From NCBI GenBank assembly GCA_036490335.1, contig DASXEB010000011.1, forward strand, positions 124,001 to 188,000: 64,000 nt of DNA. Reading direction: 5' to 3'. The position numbers and the translations under genes are program-made. Within the stretch, counting starts at the first letter, position 1. Each line of letters opens with the position of its first letter. Positions 15,559 through 29,717 of the stretch are shown one piece after another. The stretch is from Palsa-1392 sp036490335 (GTDB lineage Bacteria > Verrucomicrobiota > Verrucomicrobiia > Chthoniobacterales > UBA10450). The notes under the pieces were generated by a model. It worked only from the letters and a program-made list of their open reading frames with translations. It was not told the origin of the DNA and searched no databases.

Positions 15559-17742
15559 ATGATCGGCGTTTGGTTGATGAACAAATTCGGGCTGCTTTTT
15601 CTGGCCGTCATCGCGATCGTGGCGCAGCCGTTTGTCGCCGTCGCGCAGGAGACCGATCCGTCGGAAGTTTTTCTCAAGGCCTACATGACCGCGCAACAGG
15701 CGGAAAAGCTCGAGCGCGAAAATCAGCTCCAGCCTGCGCTCGCGAAATTGCGTTTTGCCGGCGCGCTGCTTGAGGAGCTGAAAAAAAGCAACGCCGACTG
15801 GCAGCCGCCGATCGTTGATTATCGCAGTCGCAAAATCGCCGAGGCGATCCTGCGCGTGGAGAGCAAAATTTCCACGCAAGGTGACCTCTCCGATGAAGCC
15901 GCCGCCTCCGCGAGCGCGCCCGAACCGGAAGCGTCGATCGCGCCTTTGCCGACCGCGGGGCCGAGCATCGAGCTTGGCGGGAAAACAATGCCTTCTCCGG
16001 AAACGCAGGCCGCGATTCAATCCGCGACCAAGGATCTGCACGCGCGGATCGACGCGCTCGAGTCGGATTTGAAAAAAGCGCGCGATCAGGTCGACTCCGC
16101 GCAACGAGAAAAATCCGAAGTCGTCGGCAAATTGCAGGACACCAACTCGGCACTCGAGCAGGCGAAATCCGACCTTGCGAAAAAATCGCAGGCCGAGCAG
16201 GAAGTGCGCGATCAACTTGCCGCCGCGCAGCAATCGTTGAGCGAAATCAAGACGAGCAGCAGCGGCGGCGGCCGCAAGGAAGCGCTCGCGTTGAAAGCGC
16301 AAATCACCCAGTTGCAAAAAGCGCTCGATGCCGCGCAGGAAGGTCGCACCCAGGCCGAAAAAGAAAACGCCGCCGCCCGCCTCAAACTCGCCGACGCGCA
16401 CGAGCAGGTCACGAGCCTGACGAAAGAACGCGACTCGATGCAGCACGAACGCGACGTCGCCTTGAAACAATTGAAAGCGTCCGGCGACGCGCAGGCGCGG
16501 GTGCAGGCACTGGTCGCGGAAAACGCCGATTTGCAGCAGCGCCTCATCACCGCGGTCACGACCGTGCGCGAGATCAGCGTCGACAAACCGCGCAAGGAGC
16601 AGGAGCTGCGCGAAGTCAAAGACGAGCTCGAAAAATTGCGCGGCCAGCTCGTCGAGAGCCAAAAGAAAAACCAGGACGACGACAAGACGATCGCGGATTT
16701 GCGCTCGCAACTCGACGACGCCAGCGGCCAGCTCGCGGCCGCGAAACTGAACGGCGCGACTTCGGAAGAGAGCATGCAGTTGGTGAAGGAAAATCAGATG
16801 CTGCGCGGCATCGTGATTCGCGAGCGTCAGGAAGAAGCGCGTCGCGAGCAGGCGAAAAAATTGATGCTCGCCGAGTTCGACAAATTGAAAATCAAATCGG
16901 ACGTGCTCGACCAGCAGATTCATCTGCTCGCCGAGCCGATCACGAAGTTGAGTCCGGAAGAGCTCGAGCTTTTGAAAAAACCGATGGTCGCGATTTCGGA
17001 TAACAGCCCGTCCACGATTAAAGCGAGCCTAACGATGGCGAAACCAGGCCCGGCAACTCCGCAAATCCCGGTCACGATCAGCGGTCCGACGCCCGAACCT
17101 TCCAAGGCCTCGCTCGAATCGGTCGCAAGCGGCAGCGCGACGCACATTGGGCCGGAAGTCGACACCGGTTTCAGACCCGGCGTGCCGGGCGAGTTGCTCC
17201 CGCTCGCGCGCGAAGCGAAAGACAGTTTCGATCACGGCGACTTCAAAGATGCGGAGCAGGAATACGAGGAAATCCTCGCGAAAAGTCCGAACAATCTTTA
17301 CTCGCTCTCAAATCTCGGCGTCGTTTTTTTTCGCAACGGCAAATTGAAAGCGGCCGAGCTGACGTTGAAAAAAGCGATCGCGATTGCGCCGCGCGACGAG
17401 TTCACCCACACCACGCTCGGCATTGTTTATTATCGGCAGAGCAAATTTGACGACGCCCTTTCCGAGCTGACGAAATCGCTCGCGATCAATCCGAAAAGCG
17501 CGACCGCGCACAATTATCTCGGCATCACCGCGAGCCAGAAAGGCTGGCAGGAAGCGGCCGAGAAAGAAATGCTCGAAGCGATCGCGAACAATCCGGATTA
17601 CGCCGACGCCCATTTCAATCTCGCGGTCGTTTACTCAACGTCGCAGCCGCCGGCGAAAGAGCTCGCGCGACGCCATTACGAAAAAGCGCTCGCGCTCGGC
17701 GCCGCGCCCGATCCGACGCTCGATAAATTGTTGCGTCGTTAG
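15559..17742 (+). CDS. Secreted coiled-coil protein with C-terminal TPR repeats
   Basis: About 727 residues from the ATG at 15559; an internal ATG at 15577 is an alternative. A signal peptide (MNKFGLLFLAVIAIVAQPFVAVAQ) precedes an N-terminal helical domain. A long coiled coil follows (roughly residues 150-420, rich in 'LE.DLKKARDQVDSAQREKSEV'-type heptads), then a Ser/Pro linker and four to five TPRs over the last 190 residues ('LYSLSNLGVVFFRNGKLKAAELTLKKAIAIAP' pattern). The role is probably structural in the periplasm. The stop codon TAG is inside a TCGTTAGGC copy, 12 bp from the convergent aconitase end. Confidence 0.75.
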   Translation: MIGVWLMNKFGLLFLAVIAIVAQPFVAVAQETDPSEVFLKAYMTAQQAEKLERENQLQPALAKLRFAGALLEELKKSNADWQPPIVDYRSRKIAEAILRVESKISTQGDLSDEAAASASAPEPEASIAPLPTAGPSIELGGKTMPSPETQAAIQSATKDLHARIDALESDLKKARDQVDSAQREKSEVVGKLQDTNSALEQAKSDLAKKSQAEQEVRDQLAAAQQSLSEIKTSSSGGGRKEALALKAQITQLQKALDAAQEGRTQAEKENAAARLKLADAHEQVTSLTKERDSMQHERDVALKQLKASGDAQARVQALVAENADLQQRLITAVTTVREISVDKPRKEQELREVKDELEKLRGQLVESQKKNQDDDKTIADLRSQLDDASGQLAAAKLNGATSEESMQLVKENQMLRGIVIRERQEEARREQAKKLMLAEFDKLKIKSDVLDQQIHLLAEPITKLSPEELELLKKPMVAISDNSPSTIKASLTMAKPGPATPQIPVTISGPTPEPSKASLESVASGSATHIGPEVDTGFRPGVPGELLPLAREAKDSFDHGDFKDAEQEYEEILAKSPNNLYSLSNLGVVFFRNGKLKAAELTLKKAIAIAPRDEFTHTTLGIVYYRQSKFDDALSELTKSLAINPKSATAHNYLGITASQKGWQEAAEKEMLEAIANNPDYADAHFNLAVVYSTSQPPAKELARRHYEKALALGAAPDPTLDKLLRR

Positions 17743-17754
17743 GCGACGCGACGC

Positions 17755-20618
<2,864 letters not shown>

Positions 20619-20619
<1 letters not shown>

Positions 20620-20640
20620 CGTTAGGCGAGTTCGTTAGGC
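20619..20640. repeat. Tandem pair of TCGTTAGGC, 13 nt apart, at the acnA start
   Basis: Exact copies start at 20619 and 20632, covering the base before acnA's ATG and the short space to the upstream peroxiredoxin stop (20643). The pair thus occupies nearly the whole acnA/peroxiredoxin gap. Confidence 0.9.
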
Positions 20641-20642
20641 GA

Positions 20643-21137
20643 CTATTTCAATTCCGCGAGTTTCGCCTTCACTTGGTCGAAGTCGGGAATCTCGCGCGCG
20701 TCTTCGTGCACTTCGGCGTATTGGATGATGCCGTCGCGATCGACGATGAAGGCGGCGCGCTTGGCTACGCCGGCGAAACCGAGATTGAGCTGCGGCAGGA
20801 ATGAGTCGTAGGCGACCCCGTAATCGCGCGCGACTTTGTGCTCGTAATCGCTCAGCAGCTTGACGTTGATTTTTTCTTTCTGCGCCCAGGCTTCCTGCGC
20901 AAACGGATTGTCGCCGCTGATGCCGTAGACTTCGCAGTTGAGGTCGCCGTATTCGCGCAGGCCGTTGCCGACGCCGCACATTTCCGTTGTGCAGGTGCCG
21001 GTGAAGGCCATCGGGAAAAAAAGCAGGAGGGTGTTTTTGCTGCCGAAATTTTCGCTCAGCCGGATCGGGCGCGGCCCGTCCGGTGTTTTTGTCGGGAGGG
21101 TGAAGTCGGGGGCTTTGCTGCCAACTGTGATTGCCAT
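20643..21137 (-). CDS. Peroxiredoxin (AhpE/TSA type)
   Basis: A 164-residue thiol peroxidase. The ATG at 21137 is preceded by a strong GGAGGAAA ribosome-binding site, so the upstream in-frame start at 21194 is rejected. The active-site loop is 'PMAFTGTCTTEMC': the peroxidatic Cys follows T-G-T, and a second Cys lies five residues on, as in PrxQ/AhpE-like atypical enzymes. It reduces peroxides with thioredoxin-like donors. It is upstream of acnA in the same direction with only 23 bp between, which may protect the iron-sulfur enzyme under oxidative conditions; that link is inference. Confidence 0.92.
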   Translation of the reverse strand: MAITVGSKAPDFTLPTKTPDGPRPIRLSENFGSKNTLLLFFPMAFTGTCTTEMCGVGNGLREYGDLNCEVYGISGDNPFAQEAWAQKEKINVKLLSDYEHKVARDYGVAYDSFLPQLNLGFAGVAKRAAFIVDRDGIIQYAEVHEDAREIPDFDQVKAKLAELK

Positions 21138-21260
21138 GATTTTTCCTCCGGTAAAGGTTGCGAGGCAGTATAGAAACTGACGTCGCGTGGTCAAAAGGTT
21201 TGCCGACGAAACTGGATTCGTTAGGCAGGAAAATCGGCCCGTCCGGTGGGCACGATCGAC

Positions 21261-21277
21261 TCGTTAGGCCCTAACGA
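21261..21277. repeat. Perfect inverted pair of the TCGTTAGG element
   Basis: TCGTTAGG, one central C, then CCTAACGA: a 17-nt near-palindrome six bases past the stop of the leftward L,D-transpeptidase gene. It could fold as an 8-bp stem only with a too-small loop in RNA, so it may work as a DNA site or as part of a terminator with its neighbours. In Neisseria and Haemophilus, inverted uptake sequences sit in this position. Confidence 0.8.
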
Positions 21278-21282
21278 ATGCG

Positions 21283-21978
21283 TCAGGCCCGCACGCTCGG
21301 ATGACGGCCGTGAGCGGTCGAAACATTTTTTGGCGCGGGATTGGTTCTGGGAAGAATGGCCGGCGTGGTCGATTTCGCCGGCGCAGTGGCGGCAGCGGTG
21401 AAGACGACTTTCTCCGGATTTTTCAACTGCGGCAGTTTTGGCAGCGACTCAGGAATGATGCGGACGAGCGCGCCGAGCTGGACCTCGGAATAAACCGCGG
21501 CGACATCCTTCGAGCACATGCGCACGCAACCGTAGCTCGCCGGGCGGCCGATGAATTTTTCCTCGGCCGTGCCGTGAATGTAGATGCAGCGGTTGAAAGC
21601 GTTCGCGTTCTCCGCTTCGAGACCGCGCAGCCAGATGATGCGGGTGACGATCGGATCGCGGCCGGGCGCGTTTGGCGGCAAAATTTCGCCGGTGAAGCGG
21701 CGCTTGTGAAAGACGGCGCCGATGGGCGCGTGGTCGCCGATTTTTTGCGCGACCTGGAGCCAGCCTAATGGCGTTGCCATCGAGCCCCAGCGATCGCCGA
21801 TGCCGAATTTCGAAGTCGAAACGGGATAAACGGCGACGCGTTTTCCGTTGTCGACGACCATCAATTTTTGGTCGCGGACGCTGATGATGATGCGCGGCGG
21901 GATGACGACAGTTTCGGTGCCGGCGAGCGCGACAGAAGCGAGTAGGATCAGCGCGAGAGACGCTGCGCGGAAAAACAT
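21283..21978 (-). CDS. L,D-transpeptidase (YkuD)
   Basis: A 231-residue periplasmic enzyme forming 3-3 peptidoglycan cross-links or anchoring proteins to the wall. It starts at the ATG at 21978 with a signal peptide (FFRAASLALILLASVALA). The YkuD domain runs from about residue 25 to 165: 'IIISVRDQKLMVVDNGKRVAVYPVS', then 'YIHGTAEEKFIGRPASYGCVRM' with the catalytic Cys in S-Y-G-C-V-R and its His. The long upstream reading frame to 22653 is a shadow of the glycosyltransferase gene and is rejected. A Pro/Ala/Thr-rich tail ends the protein. Confidence 0.92.
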   Translation of the reverse strand: MFFRAASLALILLASVALAGTETVVIPPRIIISVRDQKLMVVDNGKRVAVYPVSTSKFGIGDRWGSMATPLGWLQVAQKIGDHAPIGAVFHKRRFTGEILPPNAPGRDPIVTRIIWLRGLEAENANAFNRCIYIHGTAEEKFIGRPASYGCVRMCSKDVAAVYSEVQLGALVRIIPESLPKLPQLKNPEKVVFTAAATAPAKSTTPAILPRTNPAPKNVSTAHGRHPSVRA

Positions 21979-22010
21979 CGGGGATTTATTACTAAAAATA
22001 TCGGCACTTG

Positions 22011-23513
22011 TCACGTGGGAAATGCGTCGGTGCGCCAGCCGGCAAAAGTCAACCGCGGCCAGCGTTGTGCGACCGAGCAGATGGCGACGTAAAGAAAACC
22101 GCCCTGGAACATGAGCAAAAACGGCAGGGTGAGATACTGCCGATGGGCGACTGCGAACCAGATGAAGTAGCCGAAATAAATCGCGAAGGCGATCTCGACG
22201 ATCGGGAGGAGCGACTTGAGCGGCATGTAACGGCAACTGCGCCAGGCCTGCGATTTGTTTTCGATGCCGTACTTCGGCGTGCGCTTGAATTCCGATTGAT
22301 GATTGAAGACGGCTTCGAGGACGGCGCGCGCGTTGTTGATCGAAAGGCCGACGCCGAGCGCGAGCAGCGCGGGCAGGAGCAGGATTTCGCGCATCCAGGT
22401 GCGCGGATGCAATTCGCGCTGCGCGCAAATGTAAAAGACCGCGACTGAGAGCGAGGCGCTGAGAAAGATCGGGACGTCGAGCAGAAAGGTGCGCATCCAG
22501 CCGGACTTCGGCCCGCCTAACGACGGATGCAAAAGCACGCAAAGGCAGGCGAGAAGCAGGTAGGCAAAGTTGGAAGTGAGATGGGCCGTGGCTTCGATTT
22601 TGATCGGCAACGACAATTCGCTGCGCCAGATTCGTGGCAGCAATTTTTTGCAAGTCTGGATCGAGCCTTTCGTCCAGCGATGCTGCTGCGATTTGAATCC
22701 GTTCATGTCCACCGGCAATTCCGCCGGCGTCACGACATCGGTAAGGAAAACGAATCTCCAGCCCGCGAGTTGCGCGCGATAGCTCAGATCGAGATCCTCG
22801 GTCAACGTGTCGTGTTGCCAGCCGCCCGATTCTGCGATGCAGGTTTTGCGCCAGAGACCGGCGGTGCCGTTGAAATTAAAAAATCGCCCGCTGCGACTGC
22901 GCGCGACCTGTTCGAGCAGGAGATGTCCGTCGAGAAACATCGCCTGCACCCGCGTGAGCAGCGAGTAACCGCGATTGATGTGGCCCCAGCGCGTCTGGAT
23001 CATGCCGATTTTCGGGTCGGTGAAAAAGTGCACGGTTTTTTGCAACAACTCCGGCTGCGGGACAAAATCGGCGTCGAGGATGCAAACGTAATCGCCGCGG
23101 GCCGTCTCGAGGCCGCGTTCGAGCGCGCCGGCCTTGTAACCGACGCGGTCGCTGCGATGGATCAGCTCGACGTCGAAACCGCGCGCGACCAGCCGCTCGA
23201 CGCAGGAGCCGGTCAGCTCGCGGGTTTCATCGGTCGAATCGTCGAGCACCTGAATCTGGAGACATTCGCGCGGGTAGTCGAGTTCGCTCACCGCCTCGAG
23301 CAAACGTTCGACGACGTAAATCTCGTTGAAGATCGGCAACTGCACGGTCACGACCGGCAGCTTCTCGAAATGGGCGAGCGGCTGCGGCGGATGCTTCCGA
23401 TATTTCAAAAAGAGATAGACAAGGAAGTAGCGGTGCAGCCCGTAGCAGGAAAGCCCGATGAGGACGCTCAGGTAACAAAACGTCCAAAGAAAATCGACTG
23501 GGTGTCCGCTCAT
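22011..23513 (-). CDS. Membrane-bound GT2 glycosyltransferase, cellulose-synthase-like
   Basis: A 500-residue processive-type transferase. One N-terminal helix (FLWTFCYLSVLIGLSCYGL) precedes the GT-A domain with the classical D, D-x-D, T-E-D and Q-x-x-R-W signatures: 'LDDSTD', 'LDADFVP', 'TEDLDLSYRAQLAGW' and 'QQHRWTKG'. Four to five C-terminal helices form the channel. The length and motif spacing match the CslA/mannan-synthase-like group that makes beta-linked glycans. It lies outside the large glycan locus and carries TCGTTAGGC like its flank, so I count it with the core chromosome. Confidence 0.9.
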   Translation of the reverse strand: MSGHPVDFLWTFCYLSVLIGLSCYGLHRYFLVYLFLKYRKHPPQPLAHFEKLPVVTVQLPIFNEIYVVERLLEAVSELDYPRECLQIQVLDDSTDETRELTGSCVERLVARGFDVELIHRSDRVGYKAGALERGLETARGDYVCILDADFVPQPELLQKTVHFFTDPKIGMIQTRWGHINRGYSLLTRVQAMFLDGHLLLEQVARSRSGRFFNFNGTAGLWRKTCIAESGGWQHDTLTEDLDLSYRAQLAGWRFVFLTDVVTPAELPVDMNGFKSQQHRWTKGSIQTCKKLLPRIWRSELSLPIKIEATAHLTSNFAYLLLACLCVLLHPSLGGPKSGWMRTFLLDVPIFLSASLSVAVFYICAQRELHPRTWMREILLLPALLALGVGLSINNARAVLEAVFNHQSEFKRTPKYGIENKSQAWRSCRYMPLKSLLPIVEIAFAIYFGYFIWFAVAHRQYLTLPFLLMFQGGFLYVAICSVAQRWPRLTFAGWRTDAFPT

Positions 23514-23603
23514 TTCGCCACTTTGCCTTGTGCCGACAAAGGCGACATGATGCCGTGTCCGCGGGACGCGTCAAATCAAATCTCCTCGACAACGCGCCGG
23601 TCG

Positions 23604-23643
23604 CGGGCTTGAAAAGCCCGGCCAAACTTCCCCGCAAAGCGGG
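23604..23643. repeat. Two adjacent hairpins between divergent genes
   Basis: The 198-bp gap between the leftward GT2 gene and the rightward kinase contains a 7-bp stem (CGGGCTT/AAGCCCG, 3-nt loop, 23604-23620) and a 5-bp stem CCCGC-AAA-GCGGG (23631-23643). Because both genes point away, these are not ordinary terminators. The minus strand here shares a GCGGGGAAGTTTGGCC-like core with 28147-28165, so it may be a dispersed palindromic element. Confidence 0.5.
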
Positions 23644-23711
23644 CGCGGCATTCGACGTTTGCTTCACGCGCGAAGCCGACGAAAACTGACGGGAGAAAAA
23701 AAATCGAGCAG

Positions 23712-26213
<2,502 letters not shown>

Positions 26214-26246
26214 CGACAAACGCCAGGCGAAAAATTGCCTAACGAG

Positions 26247-26831
26247 TCAGCTTTTCGGCAACCGTTCGTCGACCAGGCCGCAAATGACGTGGAGGAGAAA
26301 TTTGTGCGCTTCCTGAATGCGCGCGGTGCTGTCGCTGGGGACGAGCAGCTCGATTTGCGCCAGGCCTTTCGCCGGGCCGCCGCCGCGGCCGAGCAACGAA
26401 ATGGTCGTGAGCCCGCGAGCGTTTCCCTCCGCGAGCGCGCGCAGGATATTTTTTGAGTTTCCGCTGGTCGTAATCGCGATCAGCACGTCGCCTTTTGCGC
26501 CGAGGCCGGCGACCTGACGGGCGAAGATTTCCTCGAAGCCGTAATCGTTCCCGATCGCGCTCATGAGGCTGCCGCCCTGCGCAAGGTTAAGGGCGGGATA
26601 AGGCCGCCGGTCGGTGATAAAGCGGCAGCCGAACTCGGCCGAAAAATCGGCGCCGTCCGCCGCGCTGCCGCCGTTGCCGCAGACGAGGAGCTTGCCGCCG
26701 GCGCAAAGACAATTCGTCAGGGCATCGACCGCGCGCGAGACCGGATCGGCGAGCGCTTGCAGCGACTCCAGAGTCTGGCAGCCAGCGCGAATCGATTGCT
26801 GAAGGACGTGGTGAGACTGGTTGGTTATCAT
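26247..26831 (-). CDS. gmhA: Phosphoheptose isomerase
   Basis: A 194-residue SIS-fold isomerase converting sedoheptulose-7-phosphate to D-glycero-D-manno-heptose-7-phosphate, the first step of heptose supply. The family signatures are visible: 'LLVCGNGGSAADGADFSAEF', 'ITTSGNSKNILRA' and 'EAHKFLLHVICGLVD'. It sits on the left border of the glycan locus, facing the kinase gene end to end with a 33-bp gap that holds two GCCTAACGA copies. hddA and hddC, the next steps of the GDP-heptose route, lie 3 and 24 kb away in the locus. Confidence 0.92.
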   Translation of the reverse strand: MITNQSHHVLQQSIRAGCQTLESLQALADPVSRAVDALTNCLCAGGKLLVCGNGGSAADGADFSAEFGCRFITDRRPYPALNLAQGGSLMSAIGNDYGFEEIFARQVAGLGAKGDVLIAITTSGNSKNILRALAEGNARGLTTISLLGRGGGPAKGLAQIELLVPSDSTARIQEAHKFLLHVICGLVDERLPKS

Positions 26832-27147
26832 TGTAAATATGCAGGTAGATGGATTGCTGATGCGGTAGTGAGTTTGTGACTTCTCTGCGACGGCGAGCTT
26901 TTTCGATTGCCGAAATTCGGGGATTTTGCTAAGAGTTATCCATGGCTTGGCGAGGAAGCTACTTTCCCGCTGGTCGAGATTGGGGCAGTTCCCGGCTGGC
27001 CTGGTGATCTTTCAGGTAGCTTTATGAAAGCAGAATCATTGCCATCCACTCCCTCGGCGACTCGAGGCGCAGATTTTTTTTGTATACAAGAATCTTTAAA
27101 TTTCATAAGCTCTAGAAAACTTAGTTCTCCTCTCGGAATCGAGAAAC
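26832..27147. promoter_or_regulatory. Divergent intergenic region at the left edge of the glycan locus
   Basis: A 316-base AT-richer gap between gmhA (leftward) and the first GT2 gene (rightward). It contains T-rich tracts (around 27075 'ttttttttgtatac') and is the likely promoter region for both directions. An 85-codon ORF here (26907-27164) has unlikely composition and overlaps the next gene, so I do not call it. The TCGTTAGGC element stops at 26245 and the GAGTTA-rich composition begins at about 26933, so the composition boundary falls in this gap. Confidence 0.5.
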
Positions 27148-28071
27148 GTGAAACAAATCAATAAATTAAACGGCAGAGACAGTACTCAAACCAATGGTCA
27201 GCGCGAGCCGACTGCGACTCTTTCGGTGATCTTCCCCGCGTTTAACGAAGAGGCAAACATCAGGCAAACCGTGGAGGTCGCTCGCAAGGTCGTGTCCAAA
27301 CTCGCGAAGACCTGGGAGATCATTCTTGTTAACGATGGGAGCAAGGATGCGACGACGCCGCTTTGCGACGAACTCGCGCAACAATACCCTGAAGTGCGCG
27401 CCATTCATCATGTCGATAATCGCGGGTACGGCGCCGCGCTCAAAAGCGGCATCCTGGCGGCTCGCTACGATTTCATTTTTTTCACCGACTCGGACGGCCA
27501 GTTCGATCTCGAAGAACTCAAGGACCTGATCGAGTGGGCGAATCATTACGACATCGTCACGGGTTATCGCGGCAAACGTTCCGACCCGCCGCATCGCCTC
27601 ATCAATGCGCTCGGCTGGAAGTTGCTCGTACGAATGGTGCTCGGCGTGAAGGTGCGCGACATCGATTGCGCGTTTAAAGTTTTCCAGCGTTCCGTCTTCG
27701 ATCGGGTGCAAATCCGTTCCGTCGGCGCGATGGTCAACACCGAGATTCTCGCGCAGGCGAATGCCTTTGGGATGCGCATCCATGAAGTGCGCGTGAGCCA
27801 TTATCCCCGCCGCTTCGGCAAACCGTCGGGCGCGAATATTCGCGTGATTGCAAAAGCGTTTCGGGAGCTGATCCGGCTTTACCGGCAGTTGCGCTACGTC
27901 ACCCACGAGCAGGAAGGTCTCTATCGCACCGACTCTCAGATTCATCAGAAAATTTTCCGCCATAGCGGCGTCGGCGAAAAAGTCGGCGCGGGAGTCGGTG
28001 CTGTTTCCTGTCGATTTAATGTCGAGTCCGCGAACGATTCGCGCTCAAATCACGAATGCTTCGTCGACTGA
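27148..28071 (+). CDS. GT2 glycosyltransferase, dolichyl-phosphate-mannose-synthase-like
   Basis: A 307-residue soluble GT-A transferase starting at a GTG. Motifs: 'SVIFPAFNEEANI' at the nucleotide-binding start, 'ILVNDGSKDAT', 'HVDNRGYGAALKSGI' and the metal-binding 'FTDSDGQFDLEEL'. No C-terminal membrane domain. Family members transfer a sugar from GDP- or UDP-sugar to polyprenyl phosphate; the product could feed the GT39-like membrane transferase of this locus, which would use a polyprenyl-linked donor. The last 35 residues are low-complexity and unlike the family. Confidence 0.85.
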   Translation: MKQINKLNGRDSTQTNGQREPTATLSVIFPAFNEEANIRQTVEVARKVVSKLAKTWEIILVNDGSKDATTPLCDELAQQYPEVRAIHHVDNRGYGAALKSGILAARYDFIFFTDSDGQFDLEELKDLIEWANHYDIVTGYRGKRSDPPHRLINALGWKLLVRMVLGVKVRDIDCAFKVFQRSVFDRVQIRSVGAMVNTEILAQANAFGMRIHEVRVSHYPRRFGKPSGANIRVIAKAFRELIRLYRQLRYVTHEQEGLYRTDSQIHQKIFRHSGVGEKVGAGVGAVSCRFNVESANDSRSNHECFVD

Positions 28072-28131
28072 GGAGACGAACGGAACGGGTTTCGGCGGAA
28101 GGTTTGTCAGGCTAAAGCTAAATCTGCCGGC

Positions 28132-28190
28132 GCGGCAAAGCCGCCCGCGGGAAAGTTTGGGCCGCAAACGGCACGGGCTTTGCGGTAATG
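28132..28190. repeat. Palindromic intergenic element with GCGGC-AAA-GCCGC hairpin
   Basis: In the 183-bp gap after the GT2 gene, a 5-bp stem with AAA loop (28132-28144) is followed by GCGGGAAAGTTTGGGCC and a further G/C-rich inverted segment. The core resembles the minus strand of 23604-23643. The rest of this gap shows no gene. Confidence 0.4.
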
Positions 28191-28254
28191 AGCCGCGGCC
28201 GCGACGGTAAGAAGATAGCTTCGAAATTCAGGCCACTCGATTTTTCACTCGCTC

Positions 28255-29715
28255 ATGCTCAAGAATTTATTTTCGCGTCAGCAATCGGACGACAAGGCGG
28301 CCCACGCCGCCGGCTCGCCGCCGAACGCAAAAAAGCGGCGCGTGATGCTGATCGGACTCGATTGCGCCGAGCCGGACCTCGTCTTCAACCGCTGGCTCGA
28401 CGAGCTGCCAAATTTGAAATCGATCTGCCAGCAAGGACTGCACGGTTCGCTTCGCTCCTGCGATCCGCCGATCACGGTCCCGGCCTGGTCGGTCATGATG
28501 TCATCAAAAAGTCCGGGCCTGCTCGGAGTCTACGGTTTTCGGAACCGGGCCGATCATTCCTATGATCGTTATGCTATCGCGAACTCGCTCGCGATCAAAG
28601 AAGACCGCGTATGGGAGATACTTTCGCGCGCTGGCAAGCGTTCGATAGTCATAGGCGTGCCCGGGACTTATCCGCCCAAGCCGCTGAACGGACTCATGGT
28701 GACTGATTTTCTCACGCCAGATATCAGTTGCGAGTACACTTACCCGCCTGAGTTAAAGAAAGAGATCGAGCAGGTGGTCGGTGAATACATCCTCGATGTG
28801 CGCGACTTTCGCTCTGGGAACAAGGCGAAGATCCTCGCTGATATTTATGAGATGACTCGCAAACGTTTTCAACTCGCGCGCCATCTCGTCGCACGGGAAG
28901 ACTGGGATTATTTCATGATGGTTGAGATGGGCACAGACCGCATCCATCACGCCTTGTGGGATAACATGGATCCCGTGCATCGTTTCTACGAAAAGGGCAA
29001 TCAGTTTGAAAATGCGATCCATGACTATTACAAGGAAGTCGATCGTGAGATAGGAGAGTTACTGAAGCTGGTCGATGACTCTACCGACGTTCTGGTCGTC
29101 TCCGATCACGGCGCGAAACGGATGGATGGAGGGATTTGCGTCAATGAGTGGCTGATTAACAACGGCTATCTCTCCTTGATCGAGATGCCGAAGAGCGCGG
29201 TGCCGTTTTCAAAAGTGAAAATCGACTGGCCGCGCACGAAAGCGTGGGGCGATGGTGGCTACTATGCGCGCATCTTTCTCAACGTCGCCGGACGTGAACC
29301 GCAAGGCACGATCCCGCCGGAAAAGTACGAAGAGACCCGCGACGAACTGATCGCCGGCCTGAAGAGTATTCGCGATGAAAATGGCAATGACATCGGGACC
29401 CAGGTTTATCGTCCGGAAGAGCTATACCAGGAAGTTCGCGGAGTGGCTCCGGACCTGATCGTATATTTCGGTAACCTCGCCTGGCGGTCGGTTGGCACCG
29501 TCGGCGGCGGCAAGCTGCATACCTTTGAAAATGACACTGGTCCTGACGGCGCCAATCATGCCCAGGAAGGAATCATTCTCGCGCGGACAGCCGATCGCTC
29601 GTCGGAGAACAAGACTCTCGAAAACGCCAGGATCGTCGATGTCGCGCCCACAATCCTTCACTCGTTAGGCGTGCCCGTCCCGGCCGACATGGAAGGTAAA
29701 GTCTTATACGGCTAA
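28255..29715 (+). CDS. Alkaline-phosphatase-superfamily phosphodiesterase
   Basis: A 486-residue protein of the type I phosphodiesterase/nucleotide pyrophosphatase family. The metal and nucleophile positions can be traced: 'MLIGLDCAEPDL' (Asp), 'PPITVPAWSVMMSSKSPG' (Thr/Ser nucleophile region), 'EMGTDRIHHALWD' (Asp and His), 'VVSDHGA' (Asp-His) and 'GANHAQEG' (His). There is no signal peptide, so it is cytoplasmic. It lies 2 bp from hddA, with a second member on the other side, which points to work on a phosphorylated or nucleotide-linked glycan intermediate; substrate unknown. Confidence 0.85.
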   Translation: MLKNLFSRQQSDDKAAHAAGSPPNAKKRRVMLIGLDCAEPDLVFNRWLDELPNLKSICQQGLHGSLRSCDPPITVPAWSVMMSSKSPGLLGVYGFRNRADHSYDRYAIANSLAIKEDRVWEILSRAGKRSIVIGVPGTYPPKPLNGLMVTDFLTPDISCEYTYPPELKKEIEQVVGEYILDVRDFRSGNKAKILADIYEMTRKRFQLARHLVAREDWDYFMMVEMGTDRIHHALWDNMDPVHRFYEKGNQFENAIHDYYKEVDREIGELLKLVDDSTDVLVVSDHGAKRMDGGICVNEWLINNGYLSLIEMPKSAVPFSKVKIDWPRTKAWGDGGYYARIFLNVAGREPQGTIPPEKYEETRDELIAGLKSIRDENGNDIGTQVYRPEELYQEVRGVAPDLIVYFGNLAWRSVGTVGGGKLHTFENDTGPDGANHAQEGIILARTADRSSENKTLENARIVDVAPTILHSLGVPVPADMEGKVLYG

Positions 29716-29717
29716 CC

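Noticed and set aside
15448..16923. 491-codon leftward ORF opposite the coiled-coil gene
   Set aside because: Its sequence is an Arg/Phe/Leu-rich mirror of the coiled coil and it starts inside the tRNA-His region.
26907..27164. 85-codon ORF in the gap before the first GT2 gene
   Set aside because: Overlaps the GT2 start, has atypical composition and no upstream ribosome-binding site.
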